NCBI RefSeq assembly: GCF_005082145.1
Contig: NZ_CP034897.1
Location: 558,001-622,000 of the forward strand
Source: Buchnera aphidicola (Aphis craccivora)
GTDB lineage: Bacteria; Pseudomonadota; Gammaproteobacteria; Enterobacterales; Enterobacteriaceae
Direction: 5' to 3'
DNA: 64,000 nucleotides
Position 1 is the stretch's first letter; each line of letters opens with the position of its first letter. Both the position numbers and the translations under genes were made by a program. A model generated the notes under the pieces. The model was given only the letters and a program-made list of their open reading frames with translations, had not been told where the DNA came from and did not search any database. This document shows positions 29,562 to 40,170 of the stretch, piece by piece.

Positions 29562-29789
29562 TTAACGATGTTGGTCGGTATAAGGAATCAAAGCAAGATA
29601 TCTTGCTTTTTTAATAGCTCTTGATAATTGACGTTGATATTTAGCTCTTGTTCCAGTAATACGACTTGGAACAATTTTACCATTTTCTGTAATATAATTT
29701 TTTAACATAGAAATATCTTTATAATCTATTTCTTGAATACCTTCTGCTGTAAAACGACAAAACTTTCGACGACGAAAATAACGGGCCAT
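29562..29789 (-). CDS. rpsR: 30S ribosomal protein S18
   Basis: S18 pairs with S6 on the platform of the small subunit. Starting at 29789 gives [17 protein letters not shown] and exactly 75 residues as in E. coli; an ATG three codons upstream was rejected. [14 protein letters not shown] is fully conserved. In E. coli priB lies between rpsF and rpsR; here the gap is about 100 bases, too short for priB, so that primosomal gene is absent from the operon. Confidence 0.97.
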   Translation of the reverse strand: MARYFRRRKFCRFTAEGIQEIDYKDISMLKNYITENGKIVPSRITGTRAKYQRQLSRAIKKARYLALIPYTDQHR

Positions 29790-29892
29790 ATAAAACATCC
29801 TTTAAAATTAAAAACAAAATAATTTTTAAATTTATATATATTTTTAAAAATTTTTATAAAAAGTATTTAAATAAAAATAAATTAATTAATAA

Positions 29893-30234
29893 TTATTTTT
29901 TTTCTTTTTTTTCTTCTTTTAGCTTAATTATAGGAGATGCTTCATTAATTGCTTTTTTAACTGATATAATCATATTTCTAATAATAGCAATATTAAAACG
30001 AAAATCTGTTTCCAATAAATTAATAACTTTAGGATAAGTTTCTATATTCATAAGAACATAATGTGCTTTATTCAATTTATTAATAGGATATGATAATTGT
30101 CTTCTGCCCCAATCTTCTAAACGATGTATAATTCCTGAATTATCAAGAACTATTTTTTTATATTTTTCAATTATTGTACTAATTTTATCGCTATAGTCAG
30201 GATGCACTATAAAAACTATTTCGTAATGACGCAC
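29893..30234 (-). CDS. rpsF: 30S ribosomal protein S6
   Basis: S6 binds S18 in the small subunit. The start is GTG at 30234, preceded by AAAGGAGC, giving [17 protein letters not shown]. The conserved [26 protein letters not shown] block is present. The 113-residue protein lacks the acidic C-terminal tail of E. coli S6 (the glutamylated end) and ends EEKKEKK. It heads the rpsF-rpsR-rplI operon. Confidence 0.97.
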   Translation of the reverse strand: MRHYEIVFIVHPDYSDKISTIIEKYKKIVLDNSGIIHRLEDWGRRQLSYPINKLNKAHYVLMNIETYPKVINLLETDFRFNIAIIRNMIISVKKAINEASPIIKLKEEKKEKK

Positions 30235-30428
30235 AAAACGCTCCTTTTGGGTTTTTTAATTTCCTAGATTATAAAATTATAAAAATAATAGCTATTTCAA
30301 GGAAATAAGGAACTATTATATAAAATGATAGCTATTTTAAATACATGGTATTTTAATTTAATGAAAAAATCAATTAAATTTGATCTGATAAAAAATATAA
30401 AAAATAAAATTTTTAAAAATTAAATTTA

Positions 30429-32630
30429 TTAAAGACATAAAGATAATTCTATTTTTTTTTGGTGTAAATTAACAGAAACTACTTTTACTTTTAAAGTATC
30501 ACCAAGACGAAAAGTATTTTTAGTCGATTTTCCAATAAATTTTAGTCCAATGGAATCAAAATAATAATAATCATCACTTAAATTTTCTAAACGAACTAAT
30601 CCATCAATCAAATATTTATTTAAACGAACGAAAAAACCAAAAGAAGTAACATTTGAAACCACTCCAGTAAATATATTTCCAATTTTTTTTTCCATAAAAT
30701 CACACTTCAACCAATCCATAACATCTCTATTAGCTTCGTCTGCACGTCTTTCAGTCATAGAACAATGTATACCAATTTTTTTTATATTCATATCATATAA
30801 ATTAGACTTAAAAAAGTTATTTTTTTTTAAATTTTTTTTATTTTTATCTATTTTAGATAATACTTTTTTAATTGCTCTATGTAAAATAAGATCAGGATAC
30901 CTTCTAATTGGAGAAGTAAAATGTACATAACTAGATAAAGATAAACCAAAATGCCCTCGGTTTTCTGGAGAATATACCGCTTGTTTCATAGATCTTAATA
31001 AGATAGTTTGAATCATCTCGTAATCTGAACGATTTTTAATACTTTTTAATAAATCAGAATAATGAATAGATTCTGGCACTTCACCGCCAGACAATGATAA
31101 TCCCAACTCATTTAAAATAATTCGGCAATTTATAATACTATCTTGATCAGGACGATCATGATTTCGAAATAAAATTGGATATTGATATTTTTTTATAAAT
31201 TTAGCTGAAGCTATATTAGCTAATATCATACATGATTCAATAAATTTATGTGCATCGTTTCTAATATGTTGATAAATTTTTTTAATTTTAAAATTAGAAT
31301 CTAAAACAAATTTAGTTTCAATATTATCAAAATACACACCTTTTTTAGAAACATCATGTTTTTTTAATGTTTTTTGTAAAAAAAACAAATTTTTAATTTG
31401 TTTCAATAATTTATTATATTTTAAACAAAGTTTAATATCACCATTCCAAATTTTAAATATTTCGTCATATGTAAAACGTCCTTGAGAAGATATTACCGCT
31501 TCATAATGTTTATATTTAATTAATTCCCCTTCTTCTGACAAACTCATTTCACATATCAAGCATAAACGTTCCGAATAAGGGTTTAAAGAACATAAATCTG
31601 TAGATATCTTTTCTGGCAACATAGGAACAACTAATGAAGGGAAATATACAGAATTTCCTCTTTTTAAAGCCTCTTGATCTATAGGGGTTCCAGGTTTAAC
31701 ATAATAACTAACATCTGAAATAGCAACCCATAAATTCCAACCTTCTTCTCCACTATTTTTTTTTTTACAAAAAATAGCATCATCAAAATCACAAGCATCT
31801 TTTTCGTCAATAGTAAAAAATGGAAGATGTCTTAAATCTACACGATTTTTAAATTCTTTTTGATCGAATTTATCATTTATTTGATATAATTGATTTTTAA
31901 CTTCTTTAGACCATATATAGGGAATAGAATGAGTTCGTATAGCAATATCTGTAGCAAGAGTAGTTTGCATTTCTTTTCCGCCAAGAACTTCTACTATAAT
32001 TCCCTCAATTTTATTTTTTTTATTTAAAAATTTTTTATTTAATTTAACAACAACAACAGATCCTATAGAAAGTTTTTTTGTTAAAGTTGATGAAAAAACA
32101 AATATTTTAAAATTAAATCTATTATCATTTGGAACAACAAATTTTATCTTTTTTTCAATGTAATAACGACCTACAATTAAAACATTATTTGGTTTTAATA
32201 TTTTTAATACTTTTGCTAAGCTTCTTCCTTTTTTTTCAGATTTTATAACATGTGCTAAAATAATATCACCATGAATACATAATTTCATTTGCTCAGCAGA
32301 AAGCCAAAGATCTTCTTTTAATGTTTCACTTCTAAGAAAACCATATCCATCTCTATGACCTATTACTTTTCCTATAACTATATTAATATTTTCTAAAACA
32401 ACGTAACAACAATTATATGTATATATAATTTGCTTATCTCGTTCCATTGCTCTTAATCTACGACGTAATGCTTTTTTCGATTCTTGGTTGTCAATGCTAA
32501 ATTTTTTTTCTATTTTTTTTAAATTTATTAAATCTTTATCTGTTCTTAAAAAAGACAAAATACATTCTCTACTAGGAATAGGATTTGTATATTTTTTATG
32601 ATTATGTTTTTGGTAGGTATCTACTACCAT
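30429..32630 (-). CDS. rnr: ribonuclease R
   Basis: RNase R is a processive 3'-5' exoribonuclease that can digest structured RNA. The 733-residue protein has an N-terminal winged-helix/cold-shock region (residues 1-240), the RNB catalytic core with IDEKDACDFDDAIF (metal-binding aspartates) near 275, HFTSPIRRYPDLILHR near 575, and a C-terminal S1 domain from about 650. It is about 80 residues shorter than E. coli, mainly because the basic C-terminal tail is missing. It follows purA with a 77-base gap; nsrR of E. coli is absent. Confidence 0.96.
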   Translation of the reverse strand: MVVDTYQKHNHKKYTNPIPSRECILSFLRTDKDLINLKKIEKKFSIDNQESKKALRRRLRAMERDKQIIYTYNCCYVVLENINIVIGKVIGHRDGYGFLRSETLKEDLWLSAEQMKLCIHGDIILAHVIKSEKKGRSLAKVLKILKPNNVLIVGRYYIEKKIKFVVPNDNRFNFKIFVFSSTLTKKLSIGSVVVVKLNKKFLNKKNKIEGIIVEVLGGKEMQTTLATDIAIRTHSIPYIWSKEVKNQLYQINDKFDQKEFKNRVDLRHLPFFTIDEKDACDFDDAIFCKKKNSGEEGWNLWVAISDVSYYVKPGTPIDQEALKRGNSVYFPSLVVPMLPEKISTDLCSLNPYSERLCLICEMSLSEEGELIKYKHYEAVISSQGRFTYDEIFKIWNGDIKLCLKYNKLLKQIKNLFFLQKTLKKHDVSKKGVYFDNIETKFVLDSNFKIKKIYQHIRNDAHKFIESCMILANIASAKFIKKYQYPILFRNHDRPDQDSIINCRIILNELGLSLSGGEVPESIHYSDLLKSIKNRSDYEMIQTILLRSMKQAVYSPENRGHFGLSLSSYVHFTSPIRRYPDLILHRAIKKVLSKIDKNKKNLKKNNFFKSNLYDMNIKKIGIHCSMTERRADEANRDVMDWLKCDFMEKKIGNIFTGVVSNVTSFGFFVRLNKYLIDGLVRLENLSDDYYYFDSIGLKFIGKSTKNTFRLGDTLKVKVVSVNLHQKKIELSLCL

Positions 32631-32707
32631 ATTTACTTCTCCAGTTACATAGTTTAATTAAAATATTTTAAATATTTTCATATTAAAATTTATTTTTAAA
32701 CATAGAA

Positions 32708-34000
32708 TTATAAAAAAAGATTTCTTACTAAAATAGTATCATTACGATCTGGACCTGTAGAAATCATATCAACTGGAATTCCTGCAATTTTTTCAATACA
32801 TTTTATGTAATTCTTTGCAGCTTTGGGTAAATCTTCTATTTTTTTGATACCTGAAGTTTTTTTCATCCAACCTGGATATACTTCATATACTGGTTTCATA
32901 TTTTCTAAATTATTACAAGATAAACTAGTATGAAATTCTAATGTATTTATATTTTGATAAGCTATACAAATTTTTATTTCTTTTAAATTATCTAAAACAT
33001 CTAACTTTGTTATACATAATGCAGATAAAGAGTTCAATTGCACTGAATAACGTAAAGCTACACCATCTAACCATCCCGTACGTCTTTTTCGACCTGTAGT
33101 AGATCCAAATTCATTACCTTCTTTAGAAAGATAACTATCTGTTTCATCAAAAAGCTCAGTAGGAAAAGGACCATTACCTACTCGTGTAGAATAAGCTTTT
33201 GTTACTCCTAAAATATAGTCTAAACTTTTTGGGCCAACTCCTGTTCCAGTAATAACTCCACCTACAGTACTATTAGAAGAAGTAACATAAGGATATGTGC
33301 CATGATCAATATCTAGAAGACTACCTTGTGCTCCTTCAAAAATAATCATTTTTTTATTTTTAATTGCTTCATATAATATTATGTTAGTATCTGTTATCAT
33401 ATCATTGATTATATTTTTAAATTTTAATAAATCTTTTAAAATCACTTTATAATCAAATGATTTATCTTTATAAATAGAAACTAATTGAGCATTATAATAA
33501 TTAACTATTTTTTCTAATTTTAAAGATAATTTTTTTTCATTCTTTAAATCCCCAACACGTAAAGAACGTCGAGCAATTTTATCTTCATAAGCTGGCCCAA
33601 TACCTCGTCCTGTTGTGCCAATAGCATTAATTCCTAATGTTTTTTCACGTGCTATATCCATAGCAATATGAAATGGTAAAATCAAAGAAGCAGAATCGGA
33701 AATAAAAAGACGTTGGTGAATAAAAAAATTATTTTTTTTTAACATTTCTATTTCTTTAACTAACTCAGAAATAGAAACTACAACTCCATTTGAAATTATA
33801 CCAATAACATTTGGATGTAATAAACCTGATGGGATTAAATGAAGAACAATTTTTTTTTGATCAACTACTAATGTATGACCAGCATTGTGTCCTCCATGAA
33901 ATCTAACTACATAAGAACTATATTTAGATAAATAATCAACTATTTTTCCTTTACCTTCATCACCCCATTGAGTACCTAATATTACAATATTTTGTTTCAT
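32708..34000 (-). CDS. purA: adenylosuccinate synthetase
   Basis: PurA joins IMP and aspartate using GTP, the first committed step to AMP. The 430-residue protein (432 in E. coli) has [14 protein letters not shown] at residues 9-22, the catalytic histidine in [28 protein letters not shown] and [14 protein letters not shown]. It lies 20 bases after hflC on the same strand, preserving the hflK-hflC-purA order. Confidence 0.98.
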   Translation of the reverse strand: MKQNIVILGTQWGDEGKGKIVDYLSKYSSYVVRFHGGHNAGHTLVVDQKKIVLHLIPSGLLHPNVIGIISNGVVVSISELVKEIEMLKKNNFFIHQRLFISDSASLILPFHIAMDIAREKTLGINAIGTTGRGIGPAYEDKIARRSLRVGDLKNEKKLSLKLEKIVNYYNAQLVSIYKDKSFDYKVILKDLLKFKNIINDMITDTNIILYEAIKNKKMIIFEGAQGSLLDIDHGTYPYVTSSNSTVGGVITGTGVGPKSLDYILGVTKAYSTRVGNGPFPTELFDETDSYLSKEGNEFGSTTGRKRRTGWLDGVALRYSVQLNSLSALCITKLDVLDNLKEIKICIAYQNINTLEFHTSLSCNNLENMKPVYEVYPGWMKKTSGIKKIEDLPKAAKNYIKCIEKIAGIPVDMISTGPDRNDTILVRNLFL

Positions 34001-34020
34001 TTCTTTAAAATACCTATTTT

Positions 34021-34950
34021 TTATTTTTGATTTGAAATAATTTGGTTCATATATTGAAAAAATTTATTATCAGAACTAATTAAAATAAGATTATTATTAT
34101 TTTTAAAACTATTTTCATAAGCATGTAAACTTCGAACAAATAAATAAAAAGAAGAATCTTTTTTCAAATTATCTGAAAATAATTTTGCAACTTTAGCTTC
34201 TCCTTGACCTTTTAATATTAAGGCTTCTTTCTTTGCTTTTGCTAATATCATTGAAACTTTATAGTCAGCCATTGCTCGTAATTTTTCTGCTTTTTCTTGC
34301 CCTTGAGAACGTTGACTTCTAGCAACAGCTTCTCGTTCTGCTCTCATTCTATTATATATAGCTTCAGAAACTTCAGTAGGCAAATTAATTTGTTTAATAC
34401 GAACATCTACAACCTCAATACCTAAAGCATTCATGCTATTAACATTCATTTTAGATGAATTTGTTAAATTTACCGTTCCTTTATTTAAAGACTGAAGTAC
34501 ATCTGTTGTCAATCTACCTCTAGAATCAGTTACAATTTCTTTTACGTTTAAACATCCTATTTCAGAACGTAATCGATCACTAAATTTTCTTTTTAATAAA
34601 ACTTCAGCTTGAAAAATATCTCCGTTTCCAGTAGCTAAATAATAACGACTAAAATCACTAATACGCCATTTTATATAAGAATCTACAATAAGATCTTTCT
34701 TTTCTTTTGTAACAAAACGGTCAGCTTGATTATCCATGGTATGAATACGAGCATCTAACATTTTTACACTTTCTAAAAATGGAATTTTAAAATGCAATCC
34801 AGGATCATAAACTAATGTTTTTTGATCTTTATTTCTTAAAACTTTTCCAAATTGTAATACAATTCCACGTTCTCCTTCTTTAACAATAAATAATGAAGAA
34901 GAAAGCAAAAAAAGTAAAATACTTGAAAAACAAATTAATAGTTTATTCAT
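34021..34950 (-). CDS. hflC: FtsH protease modulator HflC
   Basis: HflC, with HflK, forms a large inner-membrane SPFH complex that encloses and modulates the FtsH protease. The 309-residue protein starts with one transmembrane segment (residues about 4-24), then the SPFH domain ([27 protein letters not shown]) and the coiled region [23 protein letters not shown]. It is a little shorter than E. coli (334). It follows hflK by 4 bases, so the two are probably translationally coupled. Confidence 0.96.
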   Translation of the reverse strand: MNKLLICFSSILLFLLSSSLFIVKEGERGIVLQFGKVLRNKDQKTLVYDPGLHFKIPFLESVKMLDARIHTMDNQADRFVTKEKKDLIVDSYIKWRISDFSRYYLATGNGDIFQAEVLLKRKFSDRLRSEIGCLNVKEIVTDSRGRLTTDVLQSLNKGTVNLTNSSKMNVNSMNALGIEVVDVRIKQINLPTEVSEAIYNRMRAEREAVARSQRSQGQEKAEKLRAMADYKVSMILAKAKKEALILKGQGEAKVAKLFSDNLKKDSSFYLFVRSLHAYENSFKNNNNLILISSDNKFFQYMNQIISNQK

Positions 34951-34954
34951 ATAT

Positions 34955-36184
34955 TCATTCTCTCTCTATATTTTTAATATCATTTCGTATTGAATTTATA
35001 CGTCGTTGTTTGAAAAAATTATTAGGAGATAATGAAGATACATAATTAATCTCTCGATCTTTTTTTGAAAAATTAGATTTATTTTTTATTGATTTAGTTG
35101 AATTTAAAAATAATTTATTATTTTTTTTTATATCATTGATAAAACTATTTAAAGATAAAAACAATGTTGAATTGCTATTTTTATCAATAAAAATTTTTTT
35201 AGTACGACTTAATAATCTTTCCATAGATTCTATATAAATTCTTTTAAGGGTAATTTCTTTTGCTTTTTTATATTCTGGTAAGATTTTTAAAAATCTTATA
35301 ACTTCTCCTTGAGCCTCTAAAATTATACGAGAAGAATATGCTCTAGCTTCCTCTAAAATACGTTGAGCTTTTCCCTTGGCTTTAGGTTGAACTTCATTTG
35401 CATATGCTTCAGCTTCACGTACATATTGTTCTCGATTTTCACGAGCAGCAATTGCATCATCAAAAGCGGCTTTTACTTCTTCAGGAGGTCTAGCTGTTTG
35501 GAAATTAACATCTAATATAGTGATACCCATATTATATGGTTTAATTGTTTCTTCGATTTCTTTTTGAGTGTCATGTCTTACTAAAGTACGTCCCTCAGTT
35601 AAAATGCGATCCATAGTAGAGCGTCCAATAACTCCACGTAGAGCACTATCGGTTGCTTGTCTTAAACTATCATCTGGATATGCAACAGAAAAAAGATAAC
35701 TAGAGGGATTAGTAATTTTATATTGTACATTCATTTCTACACGTACTACATTTTCATCAGAAGTTAACATTACACCTGAAGTTGCTAGTTCACGAACTGT
35801 TTCAACATTAACAGCTTGTACATTATTAATAAAAACTGGTCTCCAATTTAATCCAGGTTCAACTAAATGACTAAATTTTCCAAAATGAGTGACTACTCCT
35901 CGTTCAGCTTCTTTAATAGTATAAAAACCACTAGCACACCAGACTATAAAAGCTATAAAAATTAAAATTAGAAAAGGATTAATTTTTTTATTTAATGAAT
36001 TTGAAGAATTAGCTGTATTAATTATATTATTAATATTTTGTAAATATTTTTTAAAATTTATTAAATTTTTTTTTTCATTACTTCTTTTTTGTTCTTTTTT
36101 TTCAGAATAATCTTTTTCTGAACCATTTTTCTTTCCCCAGGGATCTAGTTCTGGTTCATTATTATTTGGTTTATTCCAGGCCAT
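34955..36184 (-). CDS. hflK: FtsH protease modulator HflK
   Basis: HflK is the partner of HflC in the FtsH-regulating membrane complex. ATG at 36184 gives MAWNKPNNNEPELDPWG like E. coli; a methionine four codons upstream was rejected. A hydrophilic N-terminus with a DPWG motif is followed by a transmembrane segment (about 70-90) and the SPFH domain (YTIKEAERGVVTHFGKFSHLVEPGLNW, read in blocks). The glycine-rich N-terminal stretch of E. coli is replaced by K/N-rich sequence. About 409 residues. Confidence 0.96.
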   Translation of the reverse strand: MAWNKPNNNEPELDPWGKKNGSEKDYSEKKEQKRSNEKKNLINFKKYLQNINNIINTANSSNSLNKKINPFLILIFIAFIVWCASGFYTIKEAERGVVTHFGKFSHLVEPGLNWRPVFINNVQAVNVETVRELATSGVMLTSDENVVRVEMNVQYKITNPSSYLFSVAYPDDSLRQATDSALRGVIGRSTMDRILTEGRTLVRHDTQKEIEETIKPYNMGITILDVNFQTARPPEEVKAAFDDAIAARENREQYVREAEAYANEVQPKAKGKAQRILEEARAYSSRIILEAQGEVIRFLKILPEYKKAKEITLKRIYIESMERLLSRTKKIFIDKNSNSTLFLSLNSFINDIKKNNKLFLNSTKSIKNKSNFSKKDREINYVSSLSPNNFFKQRRINSIRNDIKNIERE

Positions 36185-36382
36185 TTTATGCCTCATTAAT
36201 TAGTTTTAATGCTATATCATATACTTTTAACAAATTCAAAATAATATATCTTATATTTAAAGATATGAAAACTGTATTTTTTTAGAATTTTCTAAAAATT
36301 AATTAACATAAAATTCTTTGATAATACAAAAAAAATAAATTTCATATTCTAAAAAAATATAATATTTTATATATTTTTAACA

Positions 36383-37351
36383 TTAAATATCAAATTTATA
36401 TTTTTTTTTAAGAATACCTGATATTTCTTGAAAAACAATATCTGGAGTAGAACTGATTAAAAAATGAATATTTTTCCATTTTTTTAACCATGTTAATTGA
36501 TGCTTAGCTAATTTTCTTGTTGCAAAAATAATTCTTGAAATCATTTCTTCATAATTAATTTGATATTCAAGATATTCCCACATCTGTCTATACCCTATAC
36601 ATCGTATAGATGGTAATTGTTTATTTAAATCACCTCTAAAAAATAAATTTTCTACTTCTTTTTGAAAACCTAACATTAACATTCTTTTTAGACGTAATTC
36701 AATTTTTTCATATAACCATGCTTTACTCTTAGGTAAAATAGCGAATTGAACTATATTAAACGGTAATTTATTAAATGAATCATTTTTTAAAGATGTTAAC
36801 GTTTTTCCAGAAATATAAAATACTTCTAATGCTCTTAATAATCGTTGAAAATCATTTTTATGAATATTATTAGCGGATATAGGATCTATTAAATTTAATT
36901 TATCATGCAAAAAATATTTATTAAATTTTGCTTTATCTAGTAAATATTTTCTAATTTCAACATTTGAAGGAGGTAAATTAGATAAACCATATAATAATAC
37001 ATGATAATAAAACATTGTACCTCCAACTAATAACGGTATTTTTCCTAATTTTAAAATATTTATAATCTCTTTATACGCGTCTGTTCTAAATTCAGCTGCT
37101 GAATAAACTTCACTAGGATCTTTAATATTTAATAAACGATGTGGATGCATTTTTAAATCTAAATAACTTGGTTTATCTGTTCCAATGTTCATATCACGAT
37201 AAATTAAAGCAGAATCTACACTAATTATTTCTACTGGTAAATATTTTCTAAGATATATAGCAATACTGCTTTTACCGCAACCAGTAGGGCCTATTAAAAA
37301 AAAAATAATTGGTTTTTTAAATTGAAAAATTTTTATATTTTTAATGTACAT
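36383..37351 (-). CDS. miaA: tRNA dimethylallyltransferase
   Basis: MiaA transfers a dimethylallyl group to A37 of tRNAs reading U-initial codons. The 322-residue protein has the P-loop FLIGPTGCGKSS, ISVDSALIYRDMNIGTDKP, PHRLLNIKDP, LLVGGTMFYYHVLL, and IRCIGYRQMWEYL. The P-loop reads GPTGCGKS rather than GPTASGKT. The start at 37351 is only about 20 bases from the remains of mutL, matching the mutL-miaA order of E. coli; hfq and hflX are absent before hflK. Confidence 0.96.
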   Translation of the reverse strand: MYIKNIKIFQFKKPIIFFLIGPTGCGKSSIAIYLRKYLPVEIISVDSALIYRDMNIGTDKPSYLDLKMHPHRLLNIKDPSEVYSAAEFRTDAYKEIINILKLGKIPLLVGGTMFYYHVLLYGLSNLPPSNVEIRKYLLDKAKFNKYFLHDKLNLIDPISANNIHKNDFQRLLRALEVFYISGKTLTSLKNDSFNKLPFNIVQFAILPKSKAWLYEKIELRLKRMLMLGFQKEVENLFFRGDLNKQLPSIRCIGYRQMWEYLEYQINYEEMISRIIFATRKLAKHQLTWLKKWKNIHFLISSTPDIVFQEISGILKKKYKFDI

Positions 37352-37372
37352 AATATTTAATCAATATTTATT

Positions 37373-38930
37373 TTATATAATAATTTTGAAAGATGTCATT
37401 TGAATATCAATAAACAAAAATATTCTATTTTAATAATAGAACCTTATCTGAATAACTCTAAGATTTTTTACATCAATATATGACTATCAAATCATTTTAA
37501 AATTTTTTAATATTAATCTTATCATTACAAAAGTAAATGAAAAAATTTGATATTAATTAATCAATATTCTTTTATAGAATATAAGGTGTTTTTTAAAATA
37601 ATATATTTTTAAATAAAATAAAAGAAAATCTAAATTTAAAACGTATTAATTGATTTATAAAACAAAATTTTATACTGCATAAAGCTAATAATAAATTGAA
37701 AGTTAAATAATAAAATTTAAGTATATGTTATTTAAATATAATATTGTTATTCATTTTGTTCAGTATTTTTTTCAAAAAATACAAAAATAAATATAAAATC
37801 GTTGAGATAATAAATTAATTCATAATATTTTTAATAATCATTAATAATCTCAAAGAATAAAAAGATTTATCTTTTTCTTTTTCTTTTGAATAAATATTAG
37901 TAAAGTTTTAAAATAATTTTTTTATTTTTCTAAAAATATTTTTTAATTTATTAACAATAAAAAATATAAAAATATTTAATAAAATATAGCTTTTTTCTAA
38001 AAAAATTATACGAAAACGACTGAATTTGATTTTTTGAAATATTTATAACCAAATTTTATATAAAAATATAAATTTTATTAGATTTATTAAGTATAAATTG
38101 ATTTTCAATAGAGTAAATATTAATATTTATTTTACTAGAAGGTATATAAATATATAAAATAAATAAATAATTAATTTTAACACCTATTATCTCATAATAA
38201 GCATTGAAAAATAGCATTATTTATTACGATATTATAAAATAAATTGATTATTAATATAACAATATTCAATATTTTTAAAAAATTTTAAAAAATGCGAAGG
38301 ATATATAATCCACTGAAACAACTTAATAATCACTTTTTAACTGTTATTAAATAGGAAACATCAAAATTATCAAATACTTAATTTAACTGAAGTATTATAT
38401 CATTAAAACTTTTTGTGTTATTATAATTTATAATTAAATTTTTATTTTTCGAATAAGATATATAAATTAAAATAAGTAAAGCTATTTTTGTTGTCATGTT
38501 GTAAACTTTTAAAAAATATGATTTTTTGATATTTAAAAATTTAAGATAAATTAGTATTATAAAATTAATTTTCTACTATAATATTTCATATCATTATATT
38601 GATAACAAGAAATCAATATAACTCTTAAAACCGTTTTAATACTTGATAATACTTCATTCGAAATCTAAATGTATTAATAATAGTTAAATTGGGAAAAATA
38701 GAAATTTTTATGAGGGAAAATTGCAAGTAATAATTCATTTTTTATTGATTTTATAGAAGTTATCTTTAATAACCATGGATTTAAAATCATTTTCTTCAAT
38801 ATTAATCTCAATATTTTCAGATTTTACATCAATGCTTTTCATAAAACTTCTTTAATTACAGAAATTTATCTTTCAATTTTTTCTCTAAATGAAATTTTAT
38901 TAGATATACTAATTAGTAAAAAATGAACAA
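37373..38930 (-). pseudogene. mutL: DNA mismatch repair protein MutL, extensively decayed
   Basis: No long frame exists here, but pieces of MutL can be read in order on the minus strand across three frames. Near 38916-38850 are SNKIS, EKIER and SVIKE (N-terminal ATPase). Near 38840-38740 is KSIDVKSENIEINIEE then MVIKDNFYKINKK (the DAGA...IxDNGxGI block). HKNFYFSNLTIINTFRFR follows, then KIALLILIYISYSKN near 38490-38430, EYCYINNQF near 38255-38230, and PSSKININIYSIENQFIL near 38140-38080 (the VDVNVHPAKHEVRF block). LFIDIQMTSFK then a stop at 37373 resembles the C-terminus. Position just upstream of miaA is that of E. coli mutL. Many stops and shifts mean it cannot encode MutL. Confidence 0.88.
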
Positions 38931-38967
38931 TTATTTTTTATTTATTTATAGTTAAATTATATTTAAA

Positions 38968-40149
38968 TTAATTATATAATTTTTTAGAAAAAATTTCATT
39001 AATAGACGTATATTCGGAAATAATTAAATTTATTTCTTGGCTATCTAATTGTAAATGAGAAATCTGACTTAATGTTTTTTTTATCCCTAATGTTTTTATT
39101 AAATTATCAATTTTCATTGATTCTAAATCATTTTTATTTCTATAATACAATGCTGCTGCAATACCTTTTATTAAATTAAAATATGATAAATTATATTTTT
39201 TTGCTAATAATAAAGGTTTTATTAAACGTTCATTTTTAGCTAGTTTTTGCAGTGGATTTCGAGCAATACGTTCAATTTTATCTAATAAAAAAGGGTTTTG
39301 AAAACGAGTTAAAATTTTATCAATATAAGAAAAATGATTTTGTTGATTAAAATTATACTTTTTAATTAATGTTAATCCGCTTTCTTGCATTGCATTTTTT
39401 ACAATATTTTTTATATCCTGATCTTTAATGCTTTCATATATATTTATATAGTTTTTTATCCAACCTAAATATGCTGTTATAGCATGACCTGTATTTAATG
39501 TTAAAATTTTTCTATCTATAAAAGATTTTAAATTATTGCTAATTGTCATATCAATGATTTTAGGGATAGTTCCTTTAAATTGTTTTTTATCAACAATCCA
39601 TTCTTTAAAATTTTCTGCAATTAAAGATAGAGTATTTTTTTCAAAAGAAGAAGATATTGATGGTATAATAGTATCAATACTACAGTTAACAAAACCAATA
39701 TTTTCATTTAGATATTCATGATATTTAATAGGAATGATTTTAAAAATAATATCTCTTAAATAAGAGCTAGCTTGAATTTTATTTTCACAAGCAATAATAT
39801 TTAATGGAGTTTTAGATTTCAATTTAATTTTTAATATAATTCCTTTTGCTAAGATAAGCGCAATTTTATTAAGAGAAATTGCTCCAATTGCAGTTGTGAT
39901 TAAACTAACATTAGATATTATGTTTAAGATTTCAGGATTATTTAAATTAACCGCTTGAAAATTATTTATATCAATAATTTTTTCATAATTATATCCTACT
40001 AACTTCACTTTATATTTTTTATAGTAATTTAATGCATCTATTAAATTTTGATTTATATCAGTAAAAGTAAGATCAAAACCAGACTGTAACATTGTTTTCC
40101 CAATAAAACCACGACCAATGTTTCCAGCGCCAAAATGTAAAACTTTCAT
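38968..40149 (-). CDS. mtlD: mannitol-1-phosphate 5-dehydrogenase
   Basis: MtlD oxidises mannitol 1-phosphate to fructose 6-phosphate with NAD. The 393-residue protein (382 in E. coli) begins with the Rossmann motif MKVLHFGAGNIGRGFIG and has the catalytic signature RKILTLNTGHAITAYLGW. It lies 21 bases after mtlA on the same strand, the E. coli mtlA-mtlD order. The third gene, the repressor mtlR, is absent; the mutL remnant follows instead. Confidence 0.96.
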   Translation of the reverse strand: MKVLHFGAGNIGRGFIGKTMLQSGFDLTFTDINQNLIDALNYYKKYKVKLVGYNYEKIIDINNFQAVNLNNPEILNIISNVSLITTAIGAISLNKIALILAKGIILKIKLKSKTPLNIIACENKIQASSYLRDIIFKIIPIKYHEYLNENIGFVNCSIDTIIPSISSSFEKNTLSLIAENFKEWIVDKKQFKGTIPKIIDMTISNNLKSFIDRKILTLNTGHAITAYLGWIKNYINIYESIKDQDIKNIVKNAMQESGLTLIKKYNFNQQNHFSYIDKILTRFQNPFLLDKIERIARNPLQKLAKNERLIKPLLLAKKYNLSYFNLIKGIAAALYYRNKNDLESMKIDNLIKTLGIKKTLSQISHLQLDSQEINLIISEYTSINEIFSKKLYN

Positions 40150-40170
40150 ACTAAAATCCTAATTAAATTT

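Noticed and set aside
29790-29892. priB between rpsF and rpsR
   Set aside because: The gap is about 100 bases and no PriB motif can be read; the gene is absent.
37352-38967. Possible replication origin, because of a long AT-rich noncoding stretch
   Set aside because: Fragments of MutL explain most of the region; no DnaA-box cluster, dnaA or gidA gene was seen nearby.
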